From: Candidatus Eiseniibacteriota bacterium
GTDB taxonomy: Bacteria; Eisenbacteria; RBG-16-71-46; JAGVPR01
Assembly (NCBI GenBank): GCA_020052115.1
Contig: JAGVPR010000286.1
Location: 1 to 8,063 of the forward strand
Length of the DNA stretch: 8,063 nucleotides
Reading direction: 5' to 3'
The notes beneath the pieces are model-generated. The model saw only the letters and a list, made by a program, of their open reading frames with translations, did no database searches and was not told the DNA's origin. Below are positions 1-6,416 of this stretch, one piece after another. Both the position numbers and the translations under genes were made by a program. Within the stretch, counting starts at the first letter, position 1; every line of letters begins with the position of its first letter.

Positions 1-1
1 C

Positions 2-967
2 CCGGCGCGGGCCGCGGTGATCGGAAGCGGGGAGGTGGCCGCGCTCCTGGCCTACCGCTTGGGGCACCACCACGCGCTCGGATACGAGCTGGTCGGCGCG
101 GTCTCCGAGGAGAGCGCTCCGCCGCCCGAGGGACTTCGCGTCCTCGGTCGGATAGACGAGGTGGACCGGGTCGCGCGCGACGAGGACATCGATCTCTATC
201 TTGTCGCGCTTCCCCTGGAGGCCCAGCACAAGCTCCTCGACTGTCTCGTGAGATGCGAGCAGGTGGATGTGGACTTCGAGTTCGTGCCCGATTTGCTGCA
301 GCTCATGACGCGAAGGGCGCGCGTCACCGATCTAGAGGGCTTTCCGCTGATCAGCCTCAAGGAGTTTCCGCTCACGGGCTGGAACGCCGTCCTCAAGCGG
401 ACCATGGACGTGGCCCTCGCGACGGTGGCGCTCCCTGTCCTCGCGCCGGTGTTCCTCGCCATCGCCGCGGCGATTCGGCTCGATTCCCCGGGCCCCGTCT
501 TCTATCGCCAGAGCCGCATGGGCCGCGACGGGCGCGTCTTTCCGATGCTCAAGTTCCGCTCGATGCGCCTCGATGCCGAGAGCGAGAGCGGCCCGGTATG
601 GACTCGCGAGGACGACCCGCGTCGCACGCGCCTCGGCGCGTGGCTTCGCGCGACCTCGCTCGATGAGCTGCCGCAGATCTGGAACGTTTTCAGGGGGGAG
701 ATGAGCCTCGTCGGACCGCGTCCGGAGCGGCCTTATTTCGTCGAGCAGTTCACGGGGCGGGTGCCGAACTACTTCGACCGGCACCGCGTCAAGAGCGGCA
801 TGACCGGATGGGCGCAGGTGAACGGTCTGAGGGGCGACACGCCGATCGAGGAGCGGACGCGCTACGACCTCTTCTACATCGAGAACTGGTCGCTCTTCCT
901 CGATATCAGGATTCTGTTCCTCACGGTTCGCGCGGTGGCCGCCGGACGCCAGCGAGGGGCGTACTAG
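2..967 (+). CDS. Polyprenyl-phosphate sugar-1-phosphate transferase (WcaJ/WbaP-like), 5' partial
   Basis: This enzyme moves a sugar-1-phosphate from a nucleotide sugar onto undecaprenyl phosphate at the inner membrane, the first step of an exopolysaccharide, capsule or O-antigen repeat unit. Numbering from the GTG at 17, residues 1-115 look like the nucleotide-binding-like middle domain (AVIGSGEVA at its start). A hydrophobic segment at about 132-153 precedes the bacterial sugar transferase domain. Family motifs seen are KFRSMRLDAE (179-188), TSLDELPQIWNVFRGEMS (213-230) with the catalytic Asp-Glu pair at 216-217, VGPRPE (232-237), and RHRVKSGMTGWAQVNGLRG (about 255-273). The reading frame stays open to the window's left edge and homology to the middle domain begins before 17, so the GTG at 17 is almost surely internal. 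The missing part should hold the usual N-terminal membrane helices. The sugar (glucose, galactose or other) cannot be told from sequence. The stop is TAG at 965-967. Confidence 0.93.
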   Translation, partial: PARAAVIGSGEVAALLAYRLGHHHALGYELVGAVSEESAPPPEGLRVLGRIDEVDRVARDEDIDLYLVALPLEAQHKLLDCLVRCEQVDVDFEFVPDLLQLMTRRARVTDLEGFPLISLKEFPLTGWNAVLKRTMDVALATVALPVLAPVFLAIAAAIRLDSPGPVFYRQSRMGRDGRVFPMLKFRSMRLDAESESGPVWTREDDPRRTRLGAWLRATSLDELPQIWNVFRGEMSLVGPRPERPYFVEQFTGRVPNYFDRHRVKSGMTGWAQVNGLRGDTPIEERTRYDLFYIENWSLFLDIRILFLTVRAVAAGRQRGAY

Positions 968-1074
968 TAACGCCGGCTCGGCTCGATGGCCGGGCTATCC
1001 CGTCCGAAAGCTCGAGACGCTCCGCTCCGGATGGGCCGGTCCGAGATCTCGAATCGAGACTGGAGACCGAGCCC

Positions 1075-2334
1075 TCAGGCTGCTTCCTTCTCCCCCTCAC
1101 CCGCGAGTCCAAGAAGCACTCGGCCGACGCATTGGCGAGATCGTGCCGATGACTGGGCGTCCGCCGTGGCTGCCGCATTCAGAAGCTCGATCAGCACCGC
1201 GTCTTCCAGGTGCTCGAGGAGTTCGACGATCAGCGCGGAGTACTGGGTGAGTTCCCTCATCATCGGCGCAAGCTCAAAGCTGCCTGCCCCGTCCAGCGCC
1301 CGCGCCGCGATGCGCTTTGCGCAGGCATGGAGTGCAGCGTGGGGAGCATCGAGAGCAGCGAATTCCCTGTGCCGCGCGAAGGCCCGCCCGGGCCCGTAGT
1401 ACCAGCGTCCGAGGCGGCAGTCGGTGGACTCGGCCTCGAAGCGCCGTGCCGCAGCTGCGACCAGGGGGCGGCAACAGCCGCTCGTCTGCAGGAGGAAGTC
1501 GACGAGCGCCTTGCGCCACTCGATGTGGTCGAGCATCGCCAGCTGGAGAAACGCGACGGTGCCTGCCGTCCATTGCGGTGCCGACTTCACGAACGTGAGG
1601 AACTGCCCGAGCGGCATCGGCCGAGCGATCCAGTACCCCTGTGCTATGGCGCACCCGGCGCGCTGGAGCGCGTGGAAAGTGCACTCAGTCTCGATCCCCT
1701 CGGCAACGACATCGAGGTGGAGACGATGCGCCAGCCGGATGCTCGATTCCACGATCGTCGCATCCTTCGGCGACGTCCGCATGCGGCTCACCACCCCCTG
1801 ATCCACCTTCAATGCCGAAAACGGGAGGCGCGACAGCGTGTCTATGCTGGAGTAACCAGTCCCGAAATCGTCCATGGCGAGCATTATCCCTCGCCGCCGG
1901 AGCGTCTCCAGGCTCCTGAGCACCTCCGGTCCGGCCTTGAGCGCCGCGGTCTCGGTGAGTTCCACCTCGATCTCTCCGGGGTGCACGCGCGAACTGTCGA
2001 GAGCCCCGAGCAGCACCTCGCTCAACGCAGGCCCCGAGAAGTCCTGCGCCGAGGCATTGAATGACACGGTCAGATGGGCGTCCTTGGCGCGGATCAACTC
2101 GAGGTCGTCAACGAGACGCCGGAACAGGTTCAGCGTGAGGAGAGTGATCAAGCCGGAGGTCTCGGCCACGGGAATGAACTCGCCCGGGGGGACGATGCTG
2201 CCGTCATGCCGCCGCAAGCGCGCCAGCACCTCCGCGCCGCAAAGGCGGCCGGTGATCATGGACACCTTGGGCTGGTAGTGGAGTTCCAGCTCATCATTGG
2301 CGAGCGCCGCACGCAATTCCTGGATGCTGAGCAC
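1075..2334 (-). CDS. EAL-domain c-di-GMP phosphodiesterase with C-terminal CZB zinc-binding domain
   Basis: This is a 419-residue predicted cytosolic protein with no signal peptide or membrane segment. Residues 1-250 form an EAL domain, which hydrolyses c-di-GMP to pGpG. The signature is EVL (35-37) in place of EAL, a common active variant. Other catalytic motifs are intact: SFNAS with Asn93, ELTE (125-128), DDFGTG (155-160), Lys176 and Asp178, AEGIET with Glu212, and AQGYW with Gln232. Residues about 265-385 match the CZB chemoreceptor zinc-binding domain: HIEW (His270), CRLGRW (Cys306) and HAALH (His332, His336) supply the expected 3-His/1-Cys ligand set. The inference is that zinc, or oxidation of the Cys ligand, modulates c-di-GMP breakdown. 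The start is GTG with AGGAGG (2345-2340) five bases upstream. The gene converges with the sugar transferase and is divergent from hrcA, so it is probably monocistronic. No GGDEF domain is present. The EAL call is very firm and the CZB call strong; the direction of regulation is unknown. Confidence 0.93.
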   Translation of the reverse strand: MLSIQELRAALANDELELHYQPKVSMITGRLCGAEVLARLRRHDGSIVPPGEFIPVAETSGLITLLTLNLFRRLVDDLELIRAKDAHLTVSFNASAQDFSGPALSEVLLGALDSSRVHPGEIEVELTETAALKAGPEVLRSLETLRRRGIMLAMDDFGTGYSSIDTLSRLPFSALKVDQGVVSRMRTSPKDATIVESSIRLAHRLHLDVVAEGIETECTFHALQRAGCAIAQGYWIARPMPLGQFLTFVKSAPQWTAGTVAFLQLAMLDHIEWRKALVDFLLQTSGCCRPLVAAAARRFEAESTDCRLGRWYYGPGRAFARHREFAALDAPHAALHACAKRIAARALDGAGSFELAPMMRELTQYSALIVELLEHLEDAVLIELLNAAATADAQSSARSRQCVGRVLLGLAGEGEKEAA

Positions 2335-2454
2335 GTGATCCTCCTATCGGCTAAGCATCGGCTCGGCGCGGCGGTCCTTGAGGTGCGCGAGAGAAGACCC
2401 CTCCGGTCATCGTGTTCACGGGGGCCCGCTCCCTCACGCGGCGGGCCGCGCCCG

Positions 2455-2484
2455 TTGACATCACCCGTCCAACCCTGTTAGCCT
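2455..2484 (+). promoter_or_regulatory. Predicted sigma70-type promoter of the hrcA operon
   Basis: A perfect -35 TTGACA lies at 2455-2460. With an 18-base spacer the best -10 is TAGCCT (2479-2484), which keeps the three most conserved positions (T, A and final T) but is otherwise poor. Transcription would start near 2490, directly before the CIRCE operator, the classical geometry for HrcA repression. The -35 is convincing; the -10 is the weak part. Confidence 0.6.
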
Positions 2485-2491
2485 CCTGATG

Positions 2492-2518
2492 TTGGCACTT
2501 CCGGGCTGAGAGTGCCAG
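2492..2518 (+). promoter_or_regulatory. CIRCE operator (HrcA binding site)
   Basis: The sequence reads TTGGCACTT, nine bases, then GAGTGCCAG. The known consensus is TTAGCACTC-N9-GAGTGCTAA, so each arm matches at 7 of 9 positions and the spacer is exactly nine. The arms are complementary over the TGGCACT core. The site lies between the predicted transcription start and the hrcA ribosome-binding site, where bound HrcA would block transcription. The A-to-G change in the left arm is matched by T-to-C in the right arm, which keeps the dyad and argues for selection rather than chance. Confidence 0.9.
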
Positions 2519-2533
2519 AGAGGGAGGCATCCT

Positions 2534-3550
2534 TTGATCCTCAGCAACCGCGAAAAGGAAGTCCTCAGGCTGGTCATCGAGAGCTTCACGGAGGAGGCGG
2601 AGCCGGTCGGCTCTCGCTTTCTTGCGAAGCGATACGCCCTTCCGTATTCGCCGGCGACGATCCGCAACGTCATGATGGATCTCGAGGATCGGGGGTTGCT
2701 GCAGCAGCCCCACACCTCGGCGGGCCGCGTGCCCACGGACGCCGCCTATCGCTATTACCTCGACCAGATCATGGAAGCCCCCGTGCTTTCGGCCGAGGAG
2801 AGGGAGGCGATCGAGCGCGCCCTCGACCTCTCGGGTCATGAGCTGCACCGGGTTCTGGAAGAGACGTCGCGCGTGCTCGGGTGGGTCTCCCATCAGTTGG
2901 GGCTCGCCGTGGCGCCGAGCGTGGACACGGGCGTGCTTGCCGACTTGCGGTTCATCGAAGGGGGCGAGAGCCGCGCTATGCTCGTCGTGCGGATCACTTC
3001 GGGGTTGGTGCGCTCGATCCTGCTCGAGTTCCCCTGCACGCTGAGCGCGAAGGAACTCTCCCGCGCGGGCGTGGTTCTGCGCGAGCGGCTCGTCGGGCTC
3101 ACGCTCCGCGAAGCGCGCGCCTCGATCGGCCGGCGGCTTCAAGCGGATGGGCAACCGATCGGCGTGGTCGAGCAGGAGGTCGTGCGCTGCGCGCCGCGCA
3201 TCTTCGAGTTCGGAGCCCCTGGCGAGCTGCACTGGGGCGGCACCGCCGAGATCGTTTCGCAGCCCGAGTTCCGCGAGCCGGCGCGGATCCGTGGTCTCAT
3301 CGAGCTTCTGGAGCGCCGTGAGCCGATCGCGGATTCCCTTCTTTCCGGGGGACGCGCCGGCGCCGTCGAGGTTTCCATCGGCCAGGAGAACACCCGTGAG
3401 GAGATGTCCTCGTACAGCCTGGTCCGCTTCGCTTACAAGACCCGCGACGGCATGGGCGCGATCGGCGTCCTCGGACCCACGCGGATGAAGTACTGGAAGC
3501 TGGTCTCTGCCGTCGAGTACATCGGCAGGCGTCTCGAGCGGGTGTTGTGA
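2534..3550 (+). CDS. hrcA: Heat-inducible transcription repressor HrcA
   Basis: HrcA is a dimeric repressor that binds CIRCE and silences chaperone genes; in studied species its folding depends on GroEL, which links derepression to misfolding load. The 338-residue length is typical. Residues 1-75 are the winged helix, with SPATIRNVMMDLEDRGLL (about 39-56) followed by HTSAGRVPTDAAYRYYLD. The middle is the GAF-like domain, and the C-terminal signatures VEVSIGQEN and LGPTRMKYWKLVSAVEYIG are present. The start is TTG with GGGAGG (2522-2527) six bases upstream; the predicted protein starts at the usual place (ILSNREKEVLRLVIE). It is first in an operon with grpE 25 bases downstream. A CIRCE site directly upstream indicates autorepression. 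Confidence 0.97.
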   Translation: MILSNREKEVLRLVIESFTEEAEPVGSRFLAKRYALPYSPATIRNVMMDLEDRGLLQQPHTSAGRVPTDAAYRYYLDQIMEAPVLSAEEREAIERALDLSGHELHRVLEETSRVLGWVSHQLGLAVAPSVDTGVLADLRFIEGGESRAMLVVRITSGLVRSILLEFPCTLSAKELSRAGVVLRERLVGLTLREARASIGRRLQADGQPIGVVEQEVVRCAPRIFEFGAPGELHWGGTAEIVSQPEFREPARIRGLIELLERREPIADSLLSGGRAGAVEVSIGQENTREEMSSYSLVRFAYKTRDGMGAIGVLGPTRMKYWKLVSAVEYIGRRLERVL

Positions 3551-3575
3551 CGGCGGCCGCGCGGAGGGCGTCGAA

Positions 3576-4133
3576 GTGAGTGCATTCGAAGAGGATCCCA
3601 CGAAGCCCGGGTCCGACGACGAGAGCGACGGTTTTCACGGCGATAACGGCGAAGCGGACGGAACCGATCCGCTGGCCGGCCTGATGCTCGAGCTGGAGTC
3701 GGTGAAGACGAGCGAGTCGAAGCTGCGCGACCAGCTCCAGAGGCTCGCCGCGGAGTTCGACAACTACCGCAAGCGCTCGCGCCAGGACGCGGAGGCGACG
3801 GCGCGGGCCCGCAACGAAGCGCTTCTCGCCGAACTGCTGGACGTGCTCGACAACTTCGAGCGCGGCTTCGAAGCGGACACGGCGCACCGCGGCCCTCGCG
3901 CCTTCCGGGCCGGAATGGAACTCGTCTACAAGCGATTCCGCGAGATTCTCGAACGGTGCGACGTGGAAGAGCTGAACCCCGAAGGGGAGGAGTTCGATCC
4001 CAACCTGCACGAGGCCGTCCACGCCGAGAAGCGTGACGGGACGCCCCCGAATCGGGTGTTGCAGGTTATTCAGAAGGGCTACCGCGTCGGCGACCGGCTT
4101 CTTCGACCCGCGCGGGTCATGGTGTCCACGTAG
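3576..4133 (+). CDS. grpE: Nucleotide exchange factor GrpE
   Basis: GrpE releases ADP from DnaK so that the chaperone can reload ATP and let go of its substrate; it also works as a thermosensor in some bacteria. The protein has 185 residues: an acidic disordered N-terminus (1-32), a long dimerising helix (about 35-100) containing the family motif AAEFDNYRKR (58-67), then the beta-wing head with DPNLHEAV (141-148) and the C-terminal signature GYRVGDRLLRPARVMVS. The start is GTG, seven bases after GGAGGG (3563-3568). It lies between hrcA and dnaJ in one operon. Its partner gene dnaK is not next to it, so DnaK must be encoded elsewhere. Confidence 0.96.
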   Translation: MSAFEEDPTKPGSDDESDGFHGDNGEADGTDPLAGLMLELESVKTSESKLRDQLQRLAAEFDNYRKRSRQDAEATARARNEALLAELLDVLDNFERGFEADTAHRGPRAFRAGMELVYKRFREILERCDVEELNPEGEEFDPNLHEAVHAEKRDGTPPNRVLQVIQKGYRVGDRLLRPARVMVST

Positions 4134-4142
4134 GAGGAGCGG

Positions 4143-5279
4143 GTGACCCGGCGCTCGTCACGTGATTATTACGGAATCCTCGGCATCGCGCGCGATGCGG
4201 ATGCGGAGGCCGTCAAGAAGGCCTATCGCCGTCTCGCGCTGCAACACCACCCCGACCGCAACCCCGAGAACAAGGAGGCCGAGGAGAAGTTCAAGGAAGC
4301 CACCGAGGCCTACGAAGTCCTTCGCGATCCCGAGAAGCGGGCGCGCTACGACCGGTTCGGCGAGGCGGGCACGGGCGGCGGGGCGGCCGCCGCGCCCGGA
4401 TACGGCGTGGATCTCTCCGAGGCGTTGCGCGCGTTCATGCGCGACTTCGGCGGCATGGAGTTCGACAGCTTCTTTCGCGGCGCCTCCCGTCCCGACCACC
4501 GCGGCGAGGACATCCGGGTCCGGGTGCGGCTCAGCCTCGAGGAGATCGCTTCGGGAACGAAGAAGCGGCTCAGGGTTCGCAAGAACCTGCCCTGCTCGCA
4601 GTGCGGGGGCCGCGGCGGCTCGGGGGAGACGAGTTGCGCGCGCTGCGGCGGCGCGGGACAGGTGCGACATGTGCAGCGTTCCCTCTTCGGCCAGTTCATC
4701 AATGTCTCGGTCTGCCCCGAATGCCGCGGAGAAGGGGTGCGTCTGAGCGATGTCTGCCCGTCATGCCGCGGCGAGGGCCGCGAGACGGCCGAGGAGTCGA
4801 TTCCGATCGTCGTTCCGGCCGGAGTCGCGGCGGGAAACTACCTCCCGCTGCGCGGCTTCGGGCACGCCGGCGTTCGCGGCGGTCCCGCGGGCGATCTGTT
4901 CATCGTCTTCGACGAGAAGCCGCACGCGCTCTTCGCGCGGAGGGAGCGCGACCTGATCTGCGAGCTGCCGTTGAGCCCGCCTCAAGCCACGCTCGGCACC
5001 GAGGTGGAGGTGCCGACGCTCGAAGGGAAGACGAGCCTCGAGGTGCCGGCCGGCACGCAGAGCGGCAAAGTGCTCCGTCTGAGAGGCAAGGGTCTGCCCG
5101 GCCTCAACGGCTCCGGCCATGGCGATCTGCTCGTGCGGGTCGTCGTGAAGACGCCGACGACGCTGACCGGCCGCGAGCGCGAACTCTACGATGAGCTGGC
5201 TTCGCTCTCCGGCCGCCAGGCGCCGAGACGGCCCCGCAAGAGCTTCCTCGATCGCGTCAAAGACGCGCTGGGAGGTTGA
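4143..5279 (+). CDS. dnaJ: Chaperone DnaJ (type I Hsp40)
   Basis: DnaJ delivers unfolded clients to DnaK and stimulates its ATPase. The 378 residues hold the complete type I layout. The J domain (8-73) carries HPD at 36-38. A short glycine/alanine-rich linker (about 74-88) is followed by an ALRAFMRDFGG segment. The zinc-binding region has four CxxCxGxG repeats starting at Cys151, Cys165, Cys191 and Cys205, all eight cysteines present. Two C-terminal beta-barrel client-binding domains follow. The linker is poor in Phe compared with the E. coli G/F region, and the first two zinc repeats are only 14 residues apart. The start is GTG, five bases after AGGAGG (4132-4137), which overlaps the grpE stop codon and suggests coupled translation. 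It normally follows dnaK; here it follows grpE directly. Confidence 0.97.
   Translation: MTRRSSRDYYGILGIARDADAEAVKKAYRRLALQHHPDRNPENKEAEEKFKEATEAYEVLRDPEKRARYDRFGEAGTGGGAAAAPGYGVDLSEALRAFMRDFGGMEFDSFFRGASRPDHRGEDIRVRVRLSLEEIASGTKKRLRVRKNLPCSQCGGRGGSGETSCARCGGAGQVRHVQRSLFGQFINVSVCPECRGEGVRLSDVCPSCRGEGRETAEESIPIVVPAGVAAGNYLPLRGFGHAGVRGGPAGDLFIVFDEKPHALFARRERDLICELPLSPPQATLGTEVEVPTLEGKTSLEVPAGTQSGKVLRLRGKGLPGLNGSGHGDLLVRVVVKTPTTLTGRERELYDELASLSGRQAPRRPRKSFLDRVKDALGG
5270..5275 (+). promoter_or_regulatory. Ribosome-binding site that fixes the rsmE start
   Basis: GGGAGG lies inside the last codons of dnaJ. The TTG at 5276 abuts it with no spacer and cannot be used efficiently, whereas the TTG at 5282 is six bases downstream. 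The later TTG is therefore the likely rsmE start. Confidence 0.7.
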
Positions 5280-5281
5280 CA

Positions 5282-6049
5282 TTGGCCGAACGGCGACTGT
5301 TCTACCTTCCTGAGGCGATTGCCGGAGTCGAACCGGTCGCTCTCCCGGCGGACGAGGCGCATCACGTCGCGCACGTCCTCCGACTCGGCGCCGGCGAGCG
5401 ATTCGGCATCCTCGACGGTCTCGGAAACGAAGGAACCGCGGAGATCGTCTCCGTGCATCGCGGGAGCGTGCTCGTGCGTGTGCTCACGCTCGGGCCGGGC
5501 GCCCGCGAGCCCCGGCGCACGGTCGTCCTCGCGGCCGCTCTGCTCCGCGGCCCGCGATGGGATTCGCTGATCGAGAAGGCCACCGAGCTGGGCGCCACCA
5601 TCATCGTCCCTCTCCTCACCGATCGCTGTGTCGTGAAAGGCGGCCGCGGCGAGAGGTGGGGCAGGATCGCGCTGGCAGCGGCCAAGCAATCGCTCCGAGC
5701 CCGTGTGCCGGAGGTCGTTGACCCGCGCCGGCTGCCTGACGTGCTGGCCGATTGGCGCCACGCGCTGATCCTGGTCGCCGAGGAGGGCGGCGGGCCGCCC
5801 GGGCCCGCCCCGGAGGACCCCAAACAGCCCCTTCTCCTTCTGGTGGGGCCTGAAGGAGGCCTGACGGAGGACGAGAGCCGTCTCCTCGGCGCGCAGGGGG
5901 CGCGTGGAGTAGGGCTGGGGCCGCGGCGGCTCAGGTCCGAAACCGCTGCCGCGGCGCTCCTCTCCATCGCTCGGCCGCTCTTCGATGCCCCGGGGCCGGT
6001 TCCAGGCGCCGAGAACTACCTTGACACAGGGCGCGAATCGCCCCTATAG
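5282..6049 (+). CDS. rsmE: 16S rRNA (uracil(1498)-N(3))-methyltransferase RsmE
   Basis: RsmE methylates N3 of U1498 in helix 44 of 16S rRNA, using S-adenosylmethionine, after the 30S subunit is largely assembled. From the TTG at 5282 the protein has 255 residues, close to the family norm. An N-terminal PUA-like domain (MAERRLFYLPE onward, to about 75) precedes a SPOUT trefoil-knot domain. Visible signatures are EKATELGATIIVPL (98-111), RWGRIALAAAKQSLR (125-139), the SAM-loop GPEGG (189-193) and LGPRRLRSETAAAALLSI (212-229). An in-frame TTG at 5276 overlaps the dnaJ stop but touches the ribosome-binding site, so 5282 is preferred. The gap to dnaJ is two bases, so it is co-transcribed and probably translationally coupled. 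In many Firmicutes prmA lies between dnaJ and rsmE; it is missing here. The stop codon is inside the -10 box of the next promoter. Confidence 0.95.
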   Translation: MAERRLFYLPEAIAGVEPVALPADEAHHVAHVLRLGAGERFGILDGLGNEGTAEIVSVHRGSVLVRVLTLGPGAREPRRTVVLAAALLRGPRWDSLIEKATELGATIIVPLLTDRCVVKGGRGERWGRIALAAAKQSLRARVPEVVDPRRLPDVLADWRHALILVAEEGGGPPGPAPEDPKQPLLLLVGPEGGLTEDESRLLGAQGARGVGLGPRRLRSETAAAALLSIARPLFDAPGPVPGAENYLDTGRESPL

Positions 6050-6050
6050 T
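6021..6050 (+). promoter_or_regulatory. Strong sigma70-type promoter of rpsU, overlapping the rsmE stop
   Basis: TTGACA (6021-6026), an 18-base spacer and TATAGT (6045-6050) form a near-consensus promoter, 6/6 and 5/6 matches, standing out in GC-rich DNA. The rsmE stop TAG (6047-6049) sits inside the -10. Start of transcription should be near 6057, giving a leader of about 87 bases before rpsU. The spacer contains the inverted repeat GGGCG-CGAAT-CGCCC (6029-6043). Confidence 0.85.
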
Positions 6051-6056
6051 GGCCGT

Positions 6057-6143
6057 GGTAAGCATCGTCGTAAGGTAAAGGCCCAAAGGTCGATAGGTCG
6101 GTCGAAGTTGCTCGAAGTCGGATGGTGAGGGGGTGGAATCTGC
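6057..6143 (+). promoter_or_regulatory. rpsU 5' leader with short repeats
   Basis: This is the predicted untranslated leader between the promoter and rpsU. It is visibly poorer in C and richer in A and G than the surroundings. It contains two copies of TCGAAGT ten bases apart (6102-6108 and 6112-6118) and several GGTCG words (6088-6092, 6096-6100). No known riboswitch or ribosomal-protein leader fold is recognised by eye. A role in S21 autoregulation is possible but only inferred from the leader's length and repeats. Confidence 0.35.
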
Positions 6144-6329
6144 ATGCCGGGCATACGTGTCCGCGAGGGGGAATCTTTCGAGAGTGCCCTCCGGCGCTTC
6201 AAGAAGAAGTGCGAGAAGGCGGGAATCCTTTCGGATCTTCGCAAGCATCAGCATTTCGAGAAGCCCAGCGAGCGCCGCAAGCGCAAGATGAATGCGGCCA
6301 AGCGAAAGATGAAGGCGCAGAAAGACTAG
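6144..6329 (+). CDS. rpsU: 30S ribosomal protein S21 (bS21)
   Basis: bS21 is a small, very basic protein of the 30S platform near the anti-Shine-Dalgarno end of 16S rRNA and helps translation initiation. The 61 residues match the family: IRVREGESFESALRRFKKKCEKAGIL in the first half, then HQHFEKPSERRKRK and a Lys/Arg-rich tail. The start is ATG, the only clear ATG start in the window, with a purine-rich GAGGGGGTGGAA stretch (6127-6138) upstream. It has its own strong promoter and a hairpin behind it, so it appears to be a separate, highly expressed unit. The E. coli partners dnaG and rpoD are not here; mutS2 follows instead. Confidence 0.95.
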   Translation: MPGIRVREGESFESALRRFKKKCEKAGILSDLRKHQHFEKPSERRKRKMNAAKRKMKAQKD

Positions 6330-6359
6330 CGGAACTCCGCACTGTTCGTTGAAGTCGTT

Positions 6360-6393
6360 CACCGACGCCCTCCTCACGCGGAGGGCGTCGGTG
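6360..6393 (+). terminator. Strong hairpin after rpsU, probable terminator or attenuator
   Basis: A perfect 14-bp inverted repeat, CACCGACGCCCTCC (6360-6373) and GGAGGGCGTCGGTG (6380-6393), encloses a six-base loop (TCACGC). It starts 30 bases after the rpsU stop. The following bases (CTTCAGTCGTC) are only mildly T-rich, so it is not a textbook U-tract terminator. It could partially stop transcription, protect the 3' end of the rpsU mRNA, or limit read-through into mutS2, for which no separate promoter is obvious. Confidence 0.65.
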
Positions 6394-6416
6394 CTTCAGT
6401 CGTCACGCGGCTCCTC

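Noticed and set aside
968..1074. Possible bidirectional terminator between the convergent sugar transferase and EAL genes
   Set aside because: Only a weak five-base-pair stem (TCTCG/CGAGA at 1047-1059) with poorly paired flanks (GGTC/GACC at 1038-1068) and no T-tract was found; no gene or other element is visible in this gap.
1210..2064. A 284-codon plus-strand frame opposite the EAL gene
   Set aside because: The minus strand carries intact EAL and CZB motifs with a good start site; this frame has none.
2351..3601. A 416-codon open frame on the minus strand opposite hrcA
   Set aside because: It is an antisense shadow of a clear hrcA in GC-rich DNA; its translation is rich in Arg, Ala, His and Asp with no recognisable domain.
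5276..5281. TTGACA at the dnaJ-rsmE junction as a possible internal -35 box
   Set aside because: No acceptable -10 follows at 16-18 bases, and the bases are explained by the dnaJ stop and the rsmE start spacing.
6122..6352. A 76-codon frame overlapping rpsU in another phase
   Set aside because: The bS21 family match in the 6144 frame is decisive and the alternative product resembles nothing.
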